This document shows, piece after piece, positions 55,195 to 61,501 of a stretch of 61,501 nt of DNA. The translations under genes and the position numbers were made by a program. The notes under the pieces were generated by a model. It worked only from the letters and a program-made list of their open reading frames with translations, was not told the DNA's origin and searched no databases. The number at the start of each line of letters is the position of its first letter. Positions within the stretch are counted from its first letter, which is position 1. Origin of the DNA: Myxacorys almedinensis A (GTDB lineage Bacteria; Cyanobacteriota; Cyanobacteriia; Leptolyngbyales; Leptolyngbyaceae); assembly GCF_010091945.1 (NCBI RefSeq), contig NZ_WVIE01000029.1:1-61501 (forward strand), in the 5' to 3' direction.

Positions 55195-55581
55195 ATGCCT
55201 CGTCAAAAACGCAATTCTCAAACGCTCGAACGCGCCCAACAACGCGCCGTAAGCTTACAATCGATTGACCCCGCACTGCATCTCGGTAGAGGGTTGACCT
55301 TAGAAGAGTATGGGCGTGCGATCGCGCTGCACAAAACCCAATTAGATGATTACAACCGTACCCTTTCTGCCATAGAGCAACTTGCGATCGCGGTAGATGC
55401 TTCTGAGAAAGCATTAAAAGATCTCAGTGAGCGAATGCTCTTAGGCGTAGGTGCGCTGTATGGCAAAGACAGCGAGGAATATGTAATGGCAGGTGGCGCA
55501 CGCAAGAGCGAGGTAGCGCGAAACCTGTCGAAGTCGAAAGTGGGCGGGTCGAAGAAGAAAGCGCAAGTGGAGGCGGCTTAA
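55195..55581 (+). CDS. hypothetical helical protein, 128 aa
   Basis: Begins MPRQKRNSQTLERAQQRAVSL, continues with a helical, leucine-rich middle (YNRTLSAIEQLAIAVDASEK, LSERMLLGVGALYGKDSEEY) and ends with a basic tail (SKSKVGGSKKKAQVEAA). It resembles small proteins seen in other filamentous cyanobacteria, function unknown. Basic ends and a helical core could suit nucleic-acid binding, but that is a guess. Confidence 0.65.
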   Translation: MPRQKRNSQTLERAQQRAVSLQSIDPALHLGRGLTLEEYGRAIALHKTQLDDYNRTLSAIEQLAIAVDASEKALKDLSERMLLGVGALYGKDSEEYVMAGGARKSEVARNLSKSKVGGSKKKAQVEAA

Positions 55582-55640
55582 TCGGTTGGGTGTAATCCAT
55601 CGCGATTGCACGAATCGTTTGCTGCATACAAGGCTGCACA

Positions 55641-55806
55641 GGGATGTTGTATAGACAAAGCTCCGTATAACATCCCAAAATAGGGGATTAGACAGAATAG
55701 AATCTGGATAACGTTCTGATTTAGGGTGTTAGGCAGATCTCTATCTGTCTAACACCCCATTTTGGAGGAGATAGACAGAATAGAATGAGCAAAATCCGTC
55801 TAATTC
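55641..55806. repeat. tandem 83-bp duplication of a hairpin unit
   Basis: Two diverged copies of an 83-bp unit (55641 and 55724). Each starts with a hairpin (GGGATGTT...AACATCCC; GGGTGTTAGGCAGAT...ATCTGTCTAACACCC) and each carries AGACAGAATAGAAT at the same offset (55690 and 55773). The stems differ in sequence but keep pairing, which suggests selection on structure or a folding mobile repeat. There is nothing else in the gap to 55911. Confidence 0.7.
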
Positions 55807-55911
55807 TGAGTTGTACCATATATGCTACTTGGAAGCACCCTGTAAGGACACAGCAATTCTCATTTTGGCGAAAAGCTGTTCAAGAACCAGGAATCTCGGT
55901 AATGTAAGGAC

Positions 55912-56331
55912 ATGGTATTTTTTAGGATGTTAGCAGCCTATCAAATCTTTCGGGCTATTAGTGGTGTATCAGTCCTGCCTTTTCCATGGAGCCCTGCGTT
56001 CAGGATTTTATTGCTAGCTGCAGGAATTCTTGTACTCACCGGCAAGAGATGTGGTTTCCTCTTGTTGGCAGTGGTTTTTGCGCTATCAACAATAAGCTTC
56101 AGCACGGCAGCAGGTAACTATATTTTTCTATAGCCTCCTGTGACATTAGTATTCTCAAGTGGCTTCAAATTCTTCCTTTTTGTGTATTCAAGTAGTAATA
56201 CCAATTTTGTAGTTGATGCCTTTTATTTGGTTGGCTTGGTCACCATAATTGTATATGTCTGCTCCAAAGCCAGAGTCTTCAAAGAAAGAATGGCTGACGA
56301 AGATAATGACTTTCCTGCGGATTCATGGTAG
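55912..56331 (+). pseudogene. membrane protein interrupted by an in-frame TAG
   Basis: The frame from ATG 55912 (preceded by gtaagga) encodes hydrophobic helices (RILLLAAGILVLTG, GFLLLAVVFALSTISF) up to TAG at 56131-56133. It then continues in the same frame with further membrane-like sequence (VVDAFYLVGLVTIIVYVCS) and a charged end (MADEDNDFPADSW). The second part fits as the last helix and tail of the same small membrane protein. No family recognised. Either a nonsense mutation or two separate pieces. Confidence 0.55.
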
Positions 56332-56381
56332 AGCAAGCAAAATGACCGGAGATTAAGAAGACTTTCTGTACCGCCTTGTAT

Positions 56382-56714
56382 ATGTTGATTCCGAACGCAG
56401 AAAATGCAGTCGTCGATGTTCGCAAACTACGTGACTACTGCCTAAATTCAGAGCATGATGACGGAAAGCATAAAGCTCGGCTCTTTTTATCAATTCTTGG
56501 CATGACGGCTGGCAATGCTGAAGAGTTACGCCAAATTTTACTAGAAATTGTCACAATTCATGAAGCTCGTTTGGGGCGACAAGATGAGTTTGGACAACGC
56601 TACACTCTTGACTTCACGATTGCATGGCAAAATAGAAGTGCAACTCTTCGTAGTGGTTGGATTATCGAGCATGGCTCGAAGATTCCAAGATTAACAACCT
56701 GCTATCTCCTGTAG
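56382..56714 (+). CDS. DUF6883-like protein
   Basis: A 110-residue protein from ATG at 56382: MLIPNAENAVVDVRKLRDYC, then HKARLFLSILGMTAGNAEEL, ending RLTTCYLL. This matches the small family I know as DUF6883, which in many bacteria is encoded directly upstream of a DUF4926 gene, as here (18 bp gap). It lies in the candidate integron-like cassette region ahead of attC-like site 1. The pairing and mobility recall toxin-antitoxin or immunity pairs, but no activity is established. Confidence 0.7.
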   Translation: MLIPNAENAVVDVRKLRDYCLNSEHDDGKHKARLFLSILGMTAGNAEELRQILLEIVTIHEARLGRQDEFGQRYTLDFTIAWQNRSATLRSGWIIEHGSKIPRLTTCYLL

Positions 56715-56732
56715 TATTTGGAGGTGATACAA

Positions 56733-56981
56733 GTGACGAAGAATACAGCTAAATTGCTAGATGTCGTAGCTTTAACAGTTGATTTACCCGAATACAACCT
56801 GTGGTGCGGGCAAGTCGGAACCATAGTTGAACTGCTGGCTGATGGGGCAGCGTTTGAGGTTGAATTTAGCGATCGTGATGGTCGAACGTTTGAGTCCATC
56901 GGGTTGCGTCCAGAGCAAATCATGGTGTTACATTTTGAGCCAGCATCACCTGACTTGAAGCCTGAAATGGTCTCAGCATAG
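56733..56981 (+). CDS. DUF4926-like protein
   Basis: About 82 residues from GTG at 56733, chosen because ggaggtg (56720-56726) is ideally placed upstream. LLDVVALTVDLPEYNLWCGQ, GTIVELLADGAAFEVEFSDR and the ending are typical of DUF4926, a small beta-barrel-like family. It forms a pair with the preceding gene. The stop codon is 5 bp before attC-like site 1, the tight spacing seen in integron cassettes. Confidence 0.72.
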   Translation: MTKNTAKLLDVVALTVDLPEYNLWCGQVGTIVELLADGAAFEVEFSDRDGRTFESIGLRPEQIMVLHFEPASPDLKPEMVSA

Positions 56982-56985
56982 CGCA

Positions 56986-57071
56986 GCACAACAACGCTGT
57001 TGCAACGGACGGTATCAACACTCTGGTAATAGCTCGAAAACTTGTGCCGCCGCTGAACAGCAACGTTAGGC
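56986..57071 (+). repeat. attC-like site 1
   Basis: 86 bp beginning GCACAAC and ending GTTAGGC. The arms pair (CGCTGTTGCAACGG with CCGCTGAACAGCAACG) and leave one unpaired G in the left arm, the extrahelical base that orients attC sites. Between the arms lies unpaired, less conserved sequence. It lies right after the DUF4926 stop. Confidence 0.72.
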
Positions 57072-57159
57072 GGCTCAAATTGCTGGTTGAGACATCGTTG
57101 AGTGTTATTGATTTTTGTGTCAGAATGCTTCATGAAAACAGCAGCCTTGGAGGTCTAAG

Positions 57160-57775
57160 ATGCCTCTCGTGAGTAAAGCTAATGGCTTATTGGCTGAGTT
57201 TGCTATCTTTCCAGTTGAGCCTGACAATCAAGCAAACTTAGTCGAAAAGGTTATTCAAAACATTGAGTCTGTTCTTAAGCACAATACAGGAGTTGTGTCT
57301 GGCACAGTGCTTCGTAGCCGCGATGGGTTAAGAGTAACAAGCTATACACAATGGGCGAATCAAGAATCTTATGTAGCTACTCAACCCTTCACAGATTTTG
57401 CTGTTCCTGATGTTCATCTGTTTGAAATCTTTGCTGAAGAGCCAGAAGATAGTGCATTGCAGCTTTCGTCAGGTATGAATGGACTAATCAATTTCGGCAT
57501 CTTTTAAGATGAAGCAACCCGAAAATCAAGCTCGATTCATAGAGTTATTTCGTGAGGCGCTAGTAAGGGTGTCAGGGCAAGCAGGGTTGATTTCGACTCA
57601 TGCTCATCGTAGTTTAGATGGTTGGCGTTGTATTAATTTTGGGCATTGGCGATCGCTGGAAGAATACACAGCAATGGATACCAACCGTCCCTTTTCACCT
57701 CTCTTTGGTGAGATGCTTGATCTAGCAAATAACGAGTATCAGAAGACCTTACACGAAGTTGTGTTTACGACTTGA
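57160..57775 (+). pseudogene. double ABM-domain protein split by a 1-nt frameshift
   Basis: Two antibiotic-biosynthesis-monooxygenase-like (ferredoxin-fold) domains: the first in 57160-57507 (GLLAEFAIFPVEPDNQANLV ... GVVSGTVLRSRDGLRVTSYT), the second in 57509-57775 (QARFIELFREALVRVSGQAG, LISTHAHRSLDGWRCINFGH). The first frame stops at TAA in cttttaag (57501-57508); with one T fewer it would read GIFKMKQPENQ, the normal linker, into the second domain. So this was one protein of about 204 residues, now split by an extra T, unless ribosomes slip there. Whole gene lies between attC-like sites 1 and 2. Substrate unknown. Confidence 0.75.
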
Positions 57776-57794
57776 AAAGACAAGGTAAACCGCC

Positions 57795-57881
57795 GCATAA
57801 CAACCCCCTTGCAGCGGACGGAATGGAGATCTTGGTGGTGAGTTTAAGGTTACTTGCTGCCGCTGAAGGGGAACGTTGTGC
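57795..57881 (+). repeat. attC-like site 2
   Basis: 87 bp beginning GCATAAC and ending GTTGTGC. Arms CCCCCTTGCAGCGG and CCGCTGAAGGGG pair exactly except for one extra G in the left arm at the same place as in sites 1 and 3. It begins 19 bp after the ABM gene's stop. Confidence 0.75.
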
Positions 57882-58040
57882 CGCTTAGGTTATTGGTGAA
57901 AATACGCACTTGAAATTGATCGCTCAGCATTCGAGGTGTTTTTCTTTTGAATTAGACTGCAGAGTAGGTCGCCCAAATTGATTTCTAACCGAACAGCATT
58001 GATAATTTTTTAAGTCAGTTCTTAACTTAAATCGCTCAGC

Positions 58041-58958
58041 ATGACAGCGGAACAGTCAAAACATCCTCAAAAAATTCCTGTACTTGACTATGGTGACCAA
58101 CCAGAAGCCTCAAAATTAGTCTTGCCAAAATCGGCATCTTTTTCTAGCCCTGCTCAGTGGACAGATTTGCACTTTGAAGTTCAGCAACAGCCAACACACG
58201 ATACGGGCGAACATCTTCATCAAATGCACATTTTGACAATGATTACATCTGATACGCCGATCAATCAGTCAATCAACGGTCAGTTTCAACGTCATTTAGT
58301 GGGTCAAAATAATGCTTTTATTCTGCCAGCAGGGGCACTGCATCGTTGTGATTGGCAGCAAGATATCGAGTTCATGTTTCTCGGCATCGATCCTCATGTG
58401 TTTGTTCAGGTTGGACAAGAACTGGTGAATCCCGATCGCATTGAACTGATCCCTCACTTTGCCACCCTTCAAGATCCATTGATTCAGGGAATTTTGTTTA
58501 CGCTTAAACAAGAATTAATCACGGCTGGCATTAAGCCAGATCTGTTTGTCGATCAGCTTAAGACCACGCTGGTGACGCACCTGCTGCGGAAATATGGTGC
58601 TCAAAAAGTCAAAATTGCCACCTATGCGGATGGGTTGCCCCGGCATAAGTTGAATCAAATCATTGATTATATTGCAGTTCATCTTGACTCTGGCTTGGAG
58701 CTAAAAGAGTTGGCACAGCAGGTTGGGATGAGCCAGTTTTATTTCAGTCGGCTATTCAAGCAGTCTTTAGGGATTACTCCCCATCAGTATGTGATTCAGC
58801 AACGTGTCGAACGGGCAACTCAACTATTACGAAAGGGAGAGTTGAGTTTTGCGGAGATTGCTTTGGCGTGTGGATTTGCCCATCAGGGACATCTAAATCG
58901 GCACTTTAAGCGTTTGACAGGTCGGACTCCCAAAGAAATAAATGGCAAGAATGGATAA
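58041..58958 (+). CDS. AraC-family transcriptional regulator
   Basis: A 305-residue regulator: N-terminal cupin-like sensor domain (residues about 40-170, with HDTGEHLHQMHILTM and FILPAGALHRCDW), then two helix-turn-helix motifs (LELKELAQQVGMSQFYFSRL and FAEIALACGFAHQGHLNRHF), ending in the family signature FKRLTGRTPKEI. It precedes an oxidoreductase gene by 103 bp on the same strand and probably controls it in response to a small organic ligand. Confidence 0.92.
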   Translation: MTAEQSKHPQKIPVLDYGDQPEASKLVLPKSASFSSPAQWTDLHFEVQQQPTHDTGEHLHQMHILTMITSDTPINQSINGQFQRHLVGQNNAFILPAGALHRCDWQQDIEFMFLGIDPHVFVQVGQELVNPDRIELIPHFATLQDPLIQGILFTLKQELITAGIKPDLFVDQLKTTLVTHLLRKYGAQKVKIATYADGLPRHKLNQIIDYIAVHLDSGLELKELAQQVGMSQFYFSRLFKQSLGITPHQYVIQQRVERATQLLRKGELSFAEIALACGFAHQGHLNRHFKRLTGRTPKEINGKNG

Positions 58959-59061
58959 AACGAGCAAGTTTGTGTAAGACAGGCGATCGGGATTACTTCT
59001 ATTCTGTTAATCACTCAGGCAATCTTGTATAGCCTGAATCCATAAGAAACAGAACCGTCCT

Positions 59062-60054
59062 ATGAAAGCTATACAAGTTCATCAATTTGCCGATTCAACT
59101 GCGATTCAACTACAAGAAGTTGCTTCTGCTCAACCGAAGACCAATCAAGTCGTGGTTCGAGTCAGGGCGGCTGGTGTCAATCCAGCGGATTGGTATGTAG
59201 TCAATGGCGTGTTTCAAATCCCTCCTGCATTACCCTTCACGCCAGGATTTGAAGCCGCAGGTGAGATTACTGCGGTAGGCGCTCACACTCACTTGCAGCC
59301 TAGAACACGAGTGCTGATTACGCTGCCCTACTTAAGCGGGGGAACAGCCAATTTTGGAGCATTTGCTGAACAAATTCTCGTTCCTGCCCAAAACGTTGTG
59401 CCGATTCCTGATAGCATCGACTTTGCGATCGCCGCCGCAATTCCCGTTATGTACGGTACTGCCTACATTGCCCTTAAGCATCGCGCTCGTGTGCAAGTGG
59501 GTGAGACGTTACTTGTTACTGGAGCAACCGGAGCAACTGGATCGGCAGCCATACAAGTTGGTAAACATCTAGGGGCAAGGGTGATTGCTGTGACGGGTGG
59601 CGCGGAGAAAGTGCAGCGTGTTCGTGAGTTGGGCGCGGATGAAGCGATCGACTACAAGCAGGAAGATGTCGTCTCTCGTATCAAAGAACTGACGCAAGGG
59701 AAAGGTATCAATGTTGCATTTGAAACTGTGGGGGGTGATTTGTTTGAAGCCACTGTGCAATCAATGGCGACAGAAGGACGATTACTACCGATTGGGATGG
59801 CGAGTGGGATTGTTCCTGAATTGAGTATGATTCGGGTGTTGGCTGGCAATTTTGCGATCGTGGGCACTGATTTTGCTTACTACACAGTTCACCATTTGGA
59901 TTTAGTTTGTCAGGGGTTAACAGAAATTTTGAGTTGGCATCAAGACGGGATTTTCAAAGATTTGATGGTGAAAACAATGCCCCTAGAGCAAGCGGCTGAG
60001 GCAATCACACAGGCACATCAAGGAGCGGGGGCGAAAATCATACTGACAACGTAG
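59062..60054 (+). CDS. NADPH:quinone reductase-like MDR oxidoreductase
   Basis: A 330-residue medium-chain dehydrogenase/reductase without the catalytic zinc ligands. AAGVNPADWYVVNGVFQIPP and LPFTPGFEAAGEITAVG mark the catalytic domain. LLVTGATGATGSAAIQVGKH is the NADPH-binding loop, followed by GADEAIDY and the C-terminal GAGAKIILTT. This is the QOR/zeta-crystallin group, reducing quinones or enone-type substrates. It sits between the AraC regulator and a small isomerase-like gene. Confidence 0.9.
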   Translation: MKAIQVHQFADSTAIQLQEVASAQPKTNQVVVRVRAAGVNPADWYVVNGVFQIPPALPFTPGFEAAGEITAVGAHTHLQPRTRVLITLPYLSGGTANFGAFAEQILVPAQNVVPIPDSIDFAIAAAIPVMYGTAYIALKHRARVQVGETLLVTGATGATGSAAIQVGKHLGARVIAVTGGAEKVQRVRELGADEAIDYKQEDVVSRIKELTQGKGINVAFETVGGDLFEATVQSMATEGRLLPIGMASGIVPELSMIRVLAGNFAIVGTDFAYYTVHHLDLVCQGLTEILSWHQDGIFKDLMVKTMPLEQAAEAITQAHQGAGAKIILTT

Positions 60055-60079
60055 GGGAAAGAAACAGAGGGCAAAGGAT

Positions 60080-60373
60080 ATGCAGATTTTAGTTATTGCT
60101 CGTGTCAAGCTAGGTATCCCTGTTGAGCAAGTTTTACCTTTTGTGAGTGCAGAAGCGGCGCAAGCATGGCAGTTTTATGCTTCAGAACAGATTCGCCAGA
60201 TGCATTACATTGCTGACATGAGTGGCGCTGTGATGCTTTGGGAAGGTGAGAGCGTGGAATCTGTCACGCATGAGGTACAGAAATTACCGCTGGTGAAAGA
60301 AGGCATTCTCGCCTGTGAGATCCTGCCACTCAAACCCTATACAGGCTATGAATCCCTGTTTGCACAGTCATAG
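60080..60373 (+). CDS. small muconolactone-isomerase/YciI-like protein
   Basis: A 97-residue single-domain protein: MQILVIARVKLGIPVEQVLP, then AWQFYASEQIRQMHYIADM and AVMLWEGESVESVTHEVQKL, with the helix-strand rhythm of a dimeric alpha/beta (ferredoxin-like) fold as in muconolactone isomerase and YciI. Catalytic residues cannot be assigned. It begins 26 bp after the oxidoreductase stop, preceded by aggat, so it belongs to the same operon. Confidence 0.6.
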   Translation: MQILVIARVKLGIPVEQVLPFVSAEAAQAWQFYASEQIRQMHYIADMSGAVMLWEGESVESVTHEVQKLPLVKEGILACEILPLKPYTGYESLFAQS

Positions 60374-60379
60374 GCGCTC

Positions 60380-60487
60380 ATGCTGATCGCATATCAGATT
60401 CAAACATCTGCGGGGATTGACGGGCTTAAATTAGTCGATTTACCAGAACCGAAGCCAAAAGTAGGGCAAATTTTAGTGCGAGTCTGA
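60380..60487 (+). pseudogene. N-terminal fragment of an MDR alcohol dehydrogenase
   Basis: A 35-codon frame, MLIAYQIQTSAGIDGLKLVD ... KVGQILVRV, ends in TGA. The pattern (LKLVDLPEPKPKVGQILVRV) is the start of a second MDR-type oxidoreductase, which should continue with -RA.S.N..D. The rest is missing; attC-like site 3 follows about 140 bp on. Confidence 0.7.
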
Positions 60488-60628
60488 GCAACTTCGTTGA
60501 ACTATAGGGATACTGCTATCGTCAGCGGTCTCTATCCTGTGCTTTTTTGACTGAAGAGCATACGATTTTTGACTTCTCATCAACAGATGAAGGGTAACGA
60601 CAGATTGAACTATGATGTAGCGATCACG

Positions 60629-60716
60629 GCACAACAACGTCCATGCACCCGACCGTATAAAGTTAATCTGTTAGAATTTTGATGCTACTAGCGGCGGGTG
60701 ATGGGCAACGTTATGC
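60629..60716 (+). repeat. attC-like site 3
   Basis: 88 bp beginning GCACAAC and ending GTTATGC. Arms GTCCATGCACCCG and CGGGTGATGGGC pair with a single extra G in the left arm, as in sites 1 and 2. Only the terminal 7-10 bp and the architecture are shared with the other two sites; the stem sequences differ. Confidence 0.72.
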
Positions 60717-60771
60717 TGCTTAAGACATCAGGGGTGGCGGCAATTTGAGGATTACTGGTAGGGTGAATAAC

Positions 60772-60809
60772 AAAAAATACCTACCAAGACTCCGGAATCT
60801 GGTAGGTAG
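60772..60809 (-). terminator. rho-independent terminator of the HTH-Clp_N gene
   Basis: On the minus strand, stem CTACCTACCAGA...TCTTGGTAGGTA around ttccggag, followed by TTTTTTG, 25 nt past the final stop codon of the Clp_N frame. Confidence 0.8.
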
Positions 60810-60833
60810 TATTAGTTGGTTCTCAGTCTGGAT

Positions 60834-61499
60834 TTAGATTGTCTCTGCTAGTTGTTTGTTTAGGGCTTCGAGATCAATTCCGTATCGTTGAAACAATTCA
60901 CTCAAAGCGGTTTTATCTGTTTCAGCAAGGCGGATTAATCCCCACAACAAATGTTCCGTTCCAATTGATTTCTTATCTTGCATCCGAACAATCTGCAAAG
61001 CAAGCTCCATGACAAATTCGCTCTTCGGGCTGAGTTTTTCATTTCCACGAGATTTAAAGGAATGCTCATTGGTTTCGATGTCCAGTGTTACCCCATTGGC
61101 TCGAAGTAACTATGAAGAGGTTGTCGTTGGATCAGCTAGCAAGCCAGCCAGTAGATGTTCTGGCTCAACTTGCAGGTTCTGTGAGTGTGAAGCCTCATGG
61201 CATGCAAACTTGATTGCATTGATTGCTTTTTCAGTAAACCGTTCAAATCCAAACTTGAAGCCAAGAAAATTGGTAAATCGCTCAACTAATGTCTGCATAG
61301 AGTTCTTTTCCTGATAAACGAAAACGTGTTCAATTGCGACATTAAACAGGTTGGCAATTTTGAAAGCCATGTCTAGGCTGGGGTCAAACTTGCCAGATTC
61401 AAAACCATTGACCGCCTGACGACTGACTCCTAATTCTCTGGCTAGGTCAGCTTGTGACCATTGATGCAGTTGTCGAAGTTCTTTCAGTCGGTTTTTCAT
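60834..61499 (-). pseudogene. XRE-type HTH + Clp_N protein with an in-frame TAG
   Basis: ATG at 61499 opens MKNRLKELRQLHQWSQADLA, an XRE helix-turn-helix (residues about 1-65), followed by a Clp N-terminal domain (FTEKAINAIKFACHEASHSQ, VEPEHLLAGLLADPTT). TAG at 61110-61112 interrupts. The same frame then continues RANGVTLDIETNE and MELALQIVRMQDKKSIGTEH, LLWGLIRLAE, the second half of a double Clp_N fold, to TAA at 60834. A CAG-to-TAG change (Gln before LLRANG) would explain it. There is no AAA+ domain, so it would be a DNA-binding protein with a ClpC-like peptide-binding domain. The sequence ends just upstream, so a longer N-terminus cannot be excluded. Confidence 0.72.
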
Positions 61500-61501
61500 T
61501 G

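Overview
The window looks like the chromosome of a filamentous, non-heterocystous (Leptolyngbya/Oscillatoria-like) cyanobacterium. The palindrome GCGATCGC (HIP1) is scattered through almost every gene. The gene set includes a thylakoid-formation factor (Thf1/Psb29), a high-light-inducible protein, photosynthetic GAPDH (Gap2), a CYP38/TLP40-type cyclophilin, an NblB/CpcE-like HEAT protein, an HpsJ-like protein, the accB-efp pair and an NtcA-controlled urea transporter. The genus is inference; cyanobacterial origin is secure.

Layout. 1-1.7 kb is accessory DNA: a 21-bp tandem array, a small zinc-ribbon gene resembling eukaryotic XPA, and an IS1-family element that truncates it and the gene on its other side. 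1.8-11.6 kb is rich in transporters: a fused ABC exporter, a three-gene ABC-2 exporter operon, and a GldA-GldF-GldG-like operon. Between the two operons lie a 42/84-bp repeat array, a hicB relic and a small XRE regulator. 11.8-33.2 kb is mostly core: hli, lysC, hpsJ-like, a glycosyltransferase, DUF502-nusB-ftsY, a PP2C phosphatase, thf1, a lipoxygenase, a HEAT protein, pyrE, tRNA-Ile(CAU), a CorC-like protein, accB, efp, cyclophilin and thiL. 34.3-40.2 kb holds gap2 and murC-murB-ybaB-LMW phosphatase. 40.6-42.7 kb has a response regulator followed by broken accessory genes (Uma2 and xisH fragments). 42.9-48 kb holds a GATase, a HI0933-type flavoprotein, a YedY-like Mo enzyme, rpmF (L32), cysH and prmA.

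48-54.7 kb is the nitrogen block on the minus strand, urtABCDE plus ureG. A canonical NtcA promoter (GTA-N8-TAC, 23 nt, TAATAT) precedes urtA, so urea uptake should be induced under nitrogen limitation. A second 21-bp array and a duplicated hairpin follow.

56-60.7 kb looks like a gene-cassette array without an integrase. Three 86-88 bp sites have attC architecture (RYYYAAC ... GTTRRRY-like ends, paired arms, the same extrahelical G). They separate a DUF6883/DUF4926 pair, a frameshifted double-ABM gene, and an AraC regulator-oxidoreductase-small isomerase group. The window ends in an HTH-Clp_N gene broken by an in-frame TAG.

Two further patterns cross the window. One is a family of hairpin-forming repeats (CTAGTAGATTGTCAAC ends) found five times, each 0-21 nt after a stop codon. 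The other is three tandem arrays that share a 21-bp period but not their sequence.
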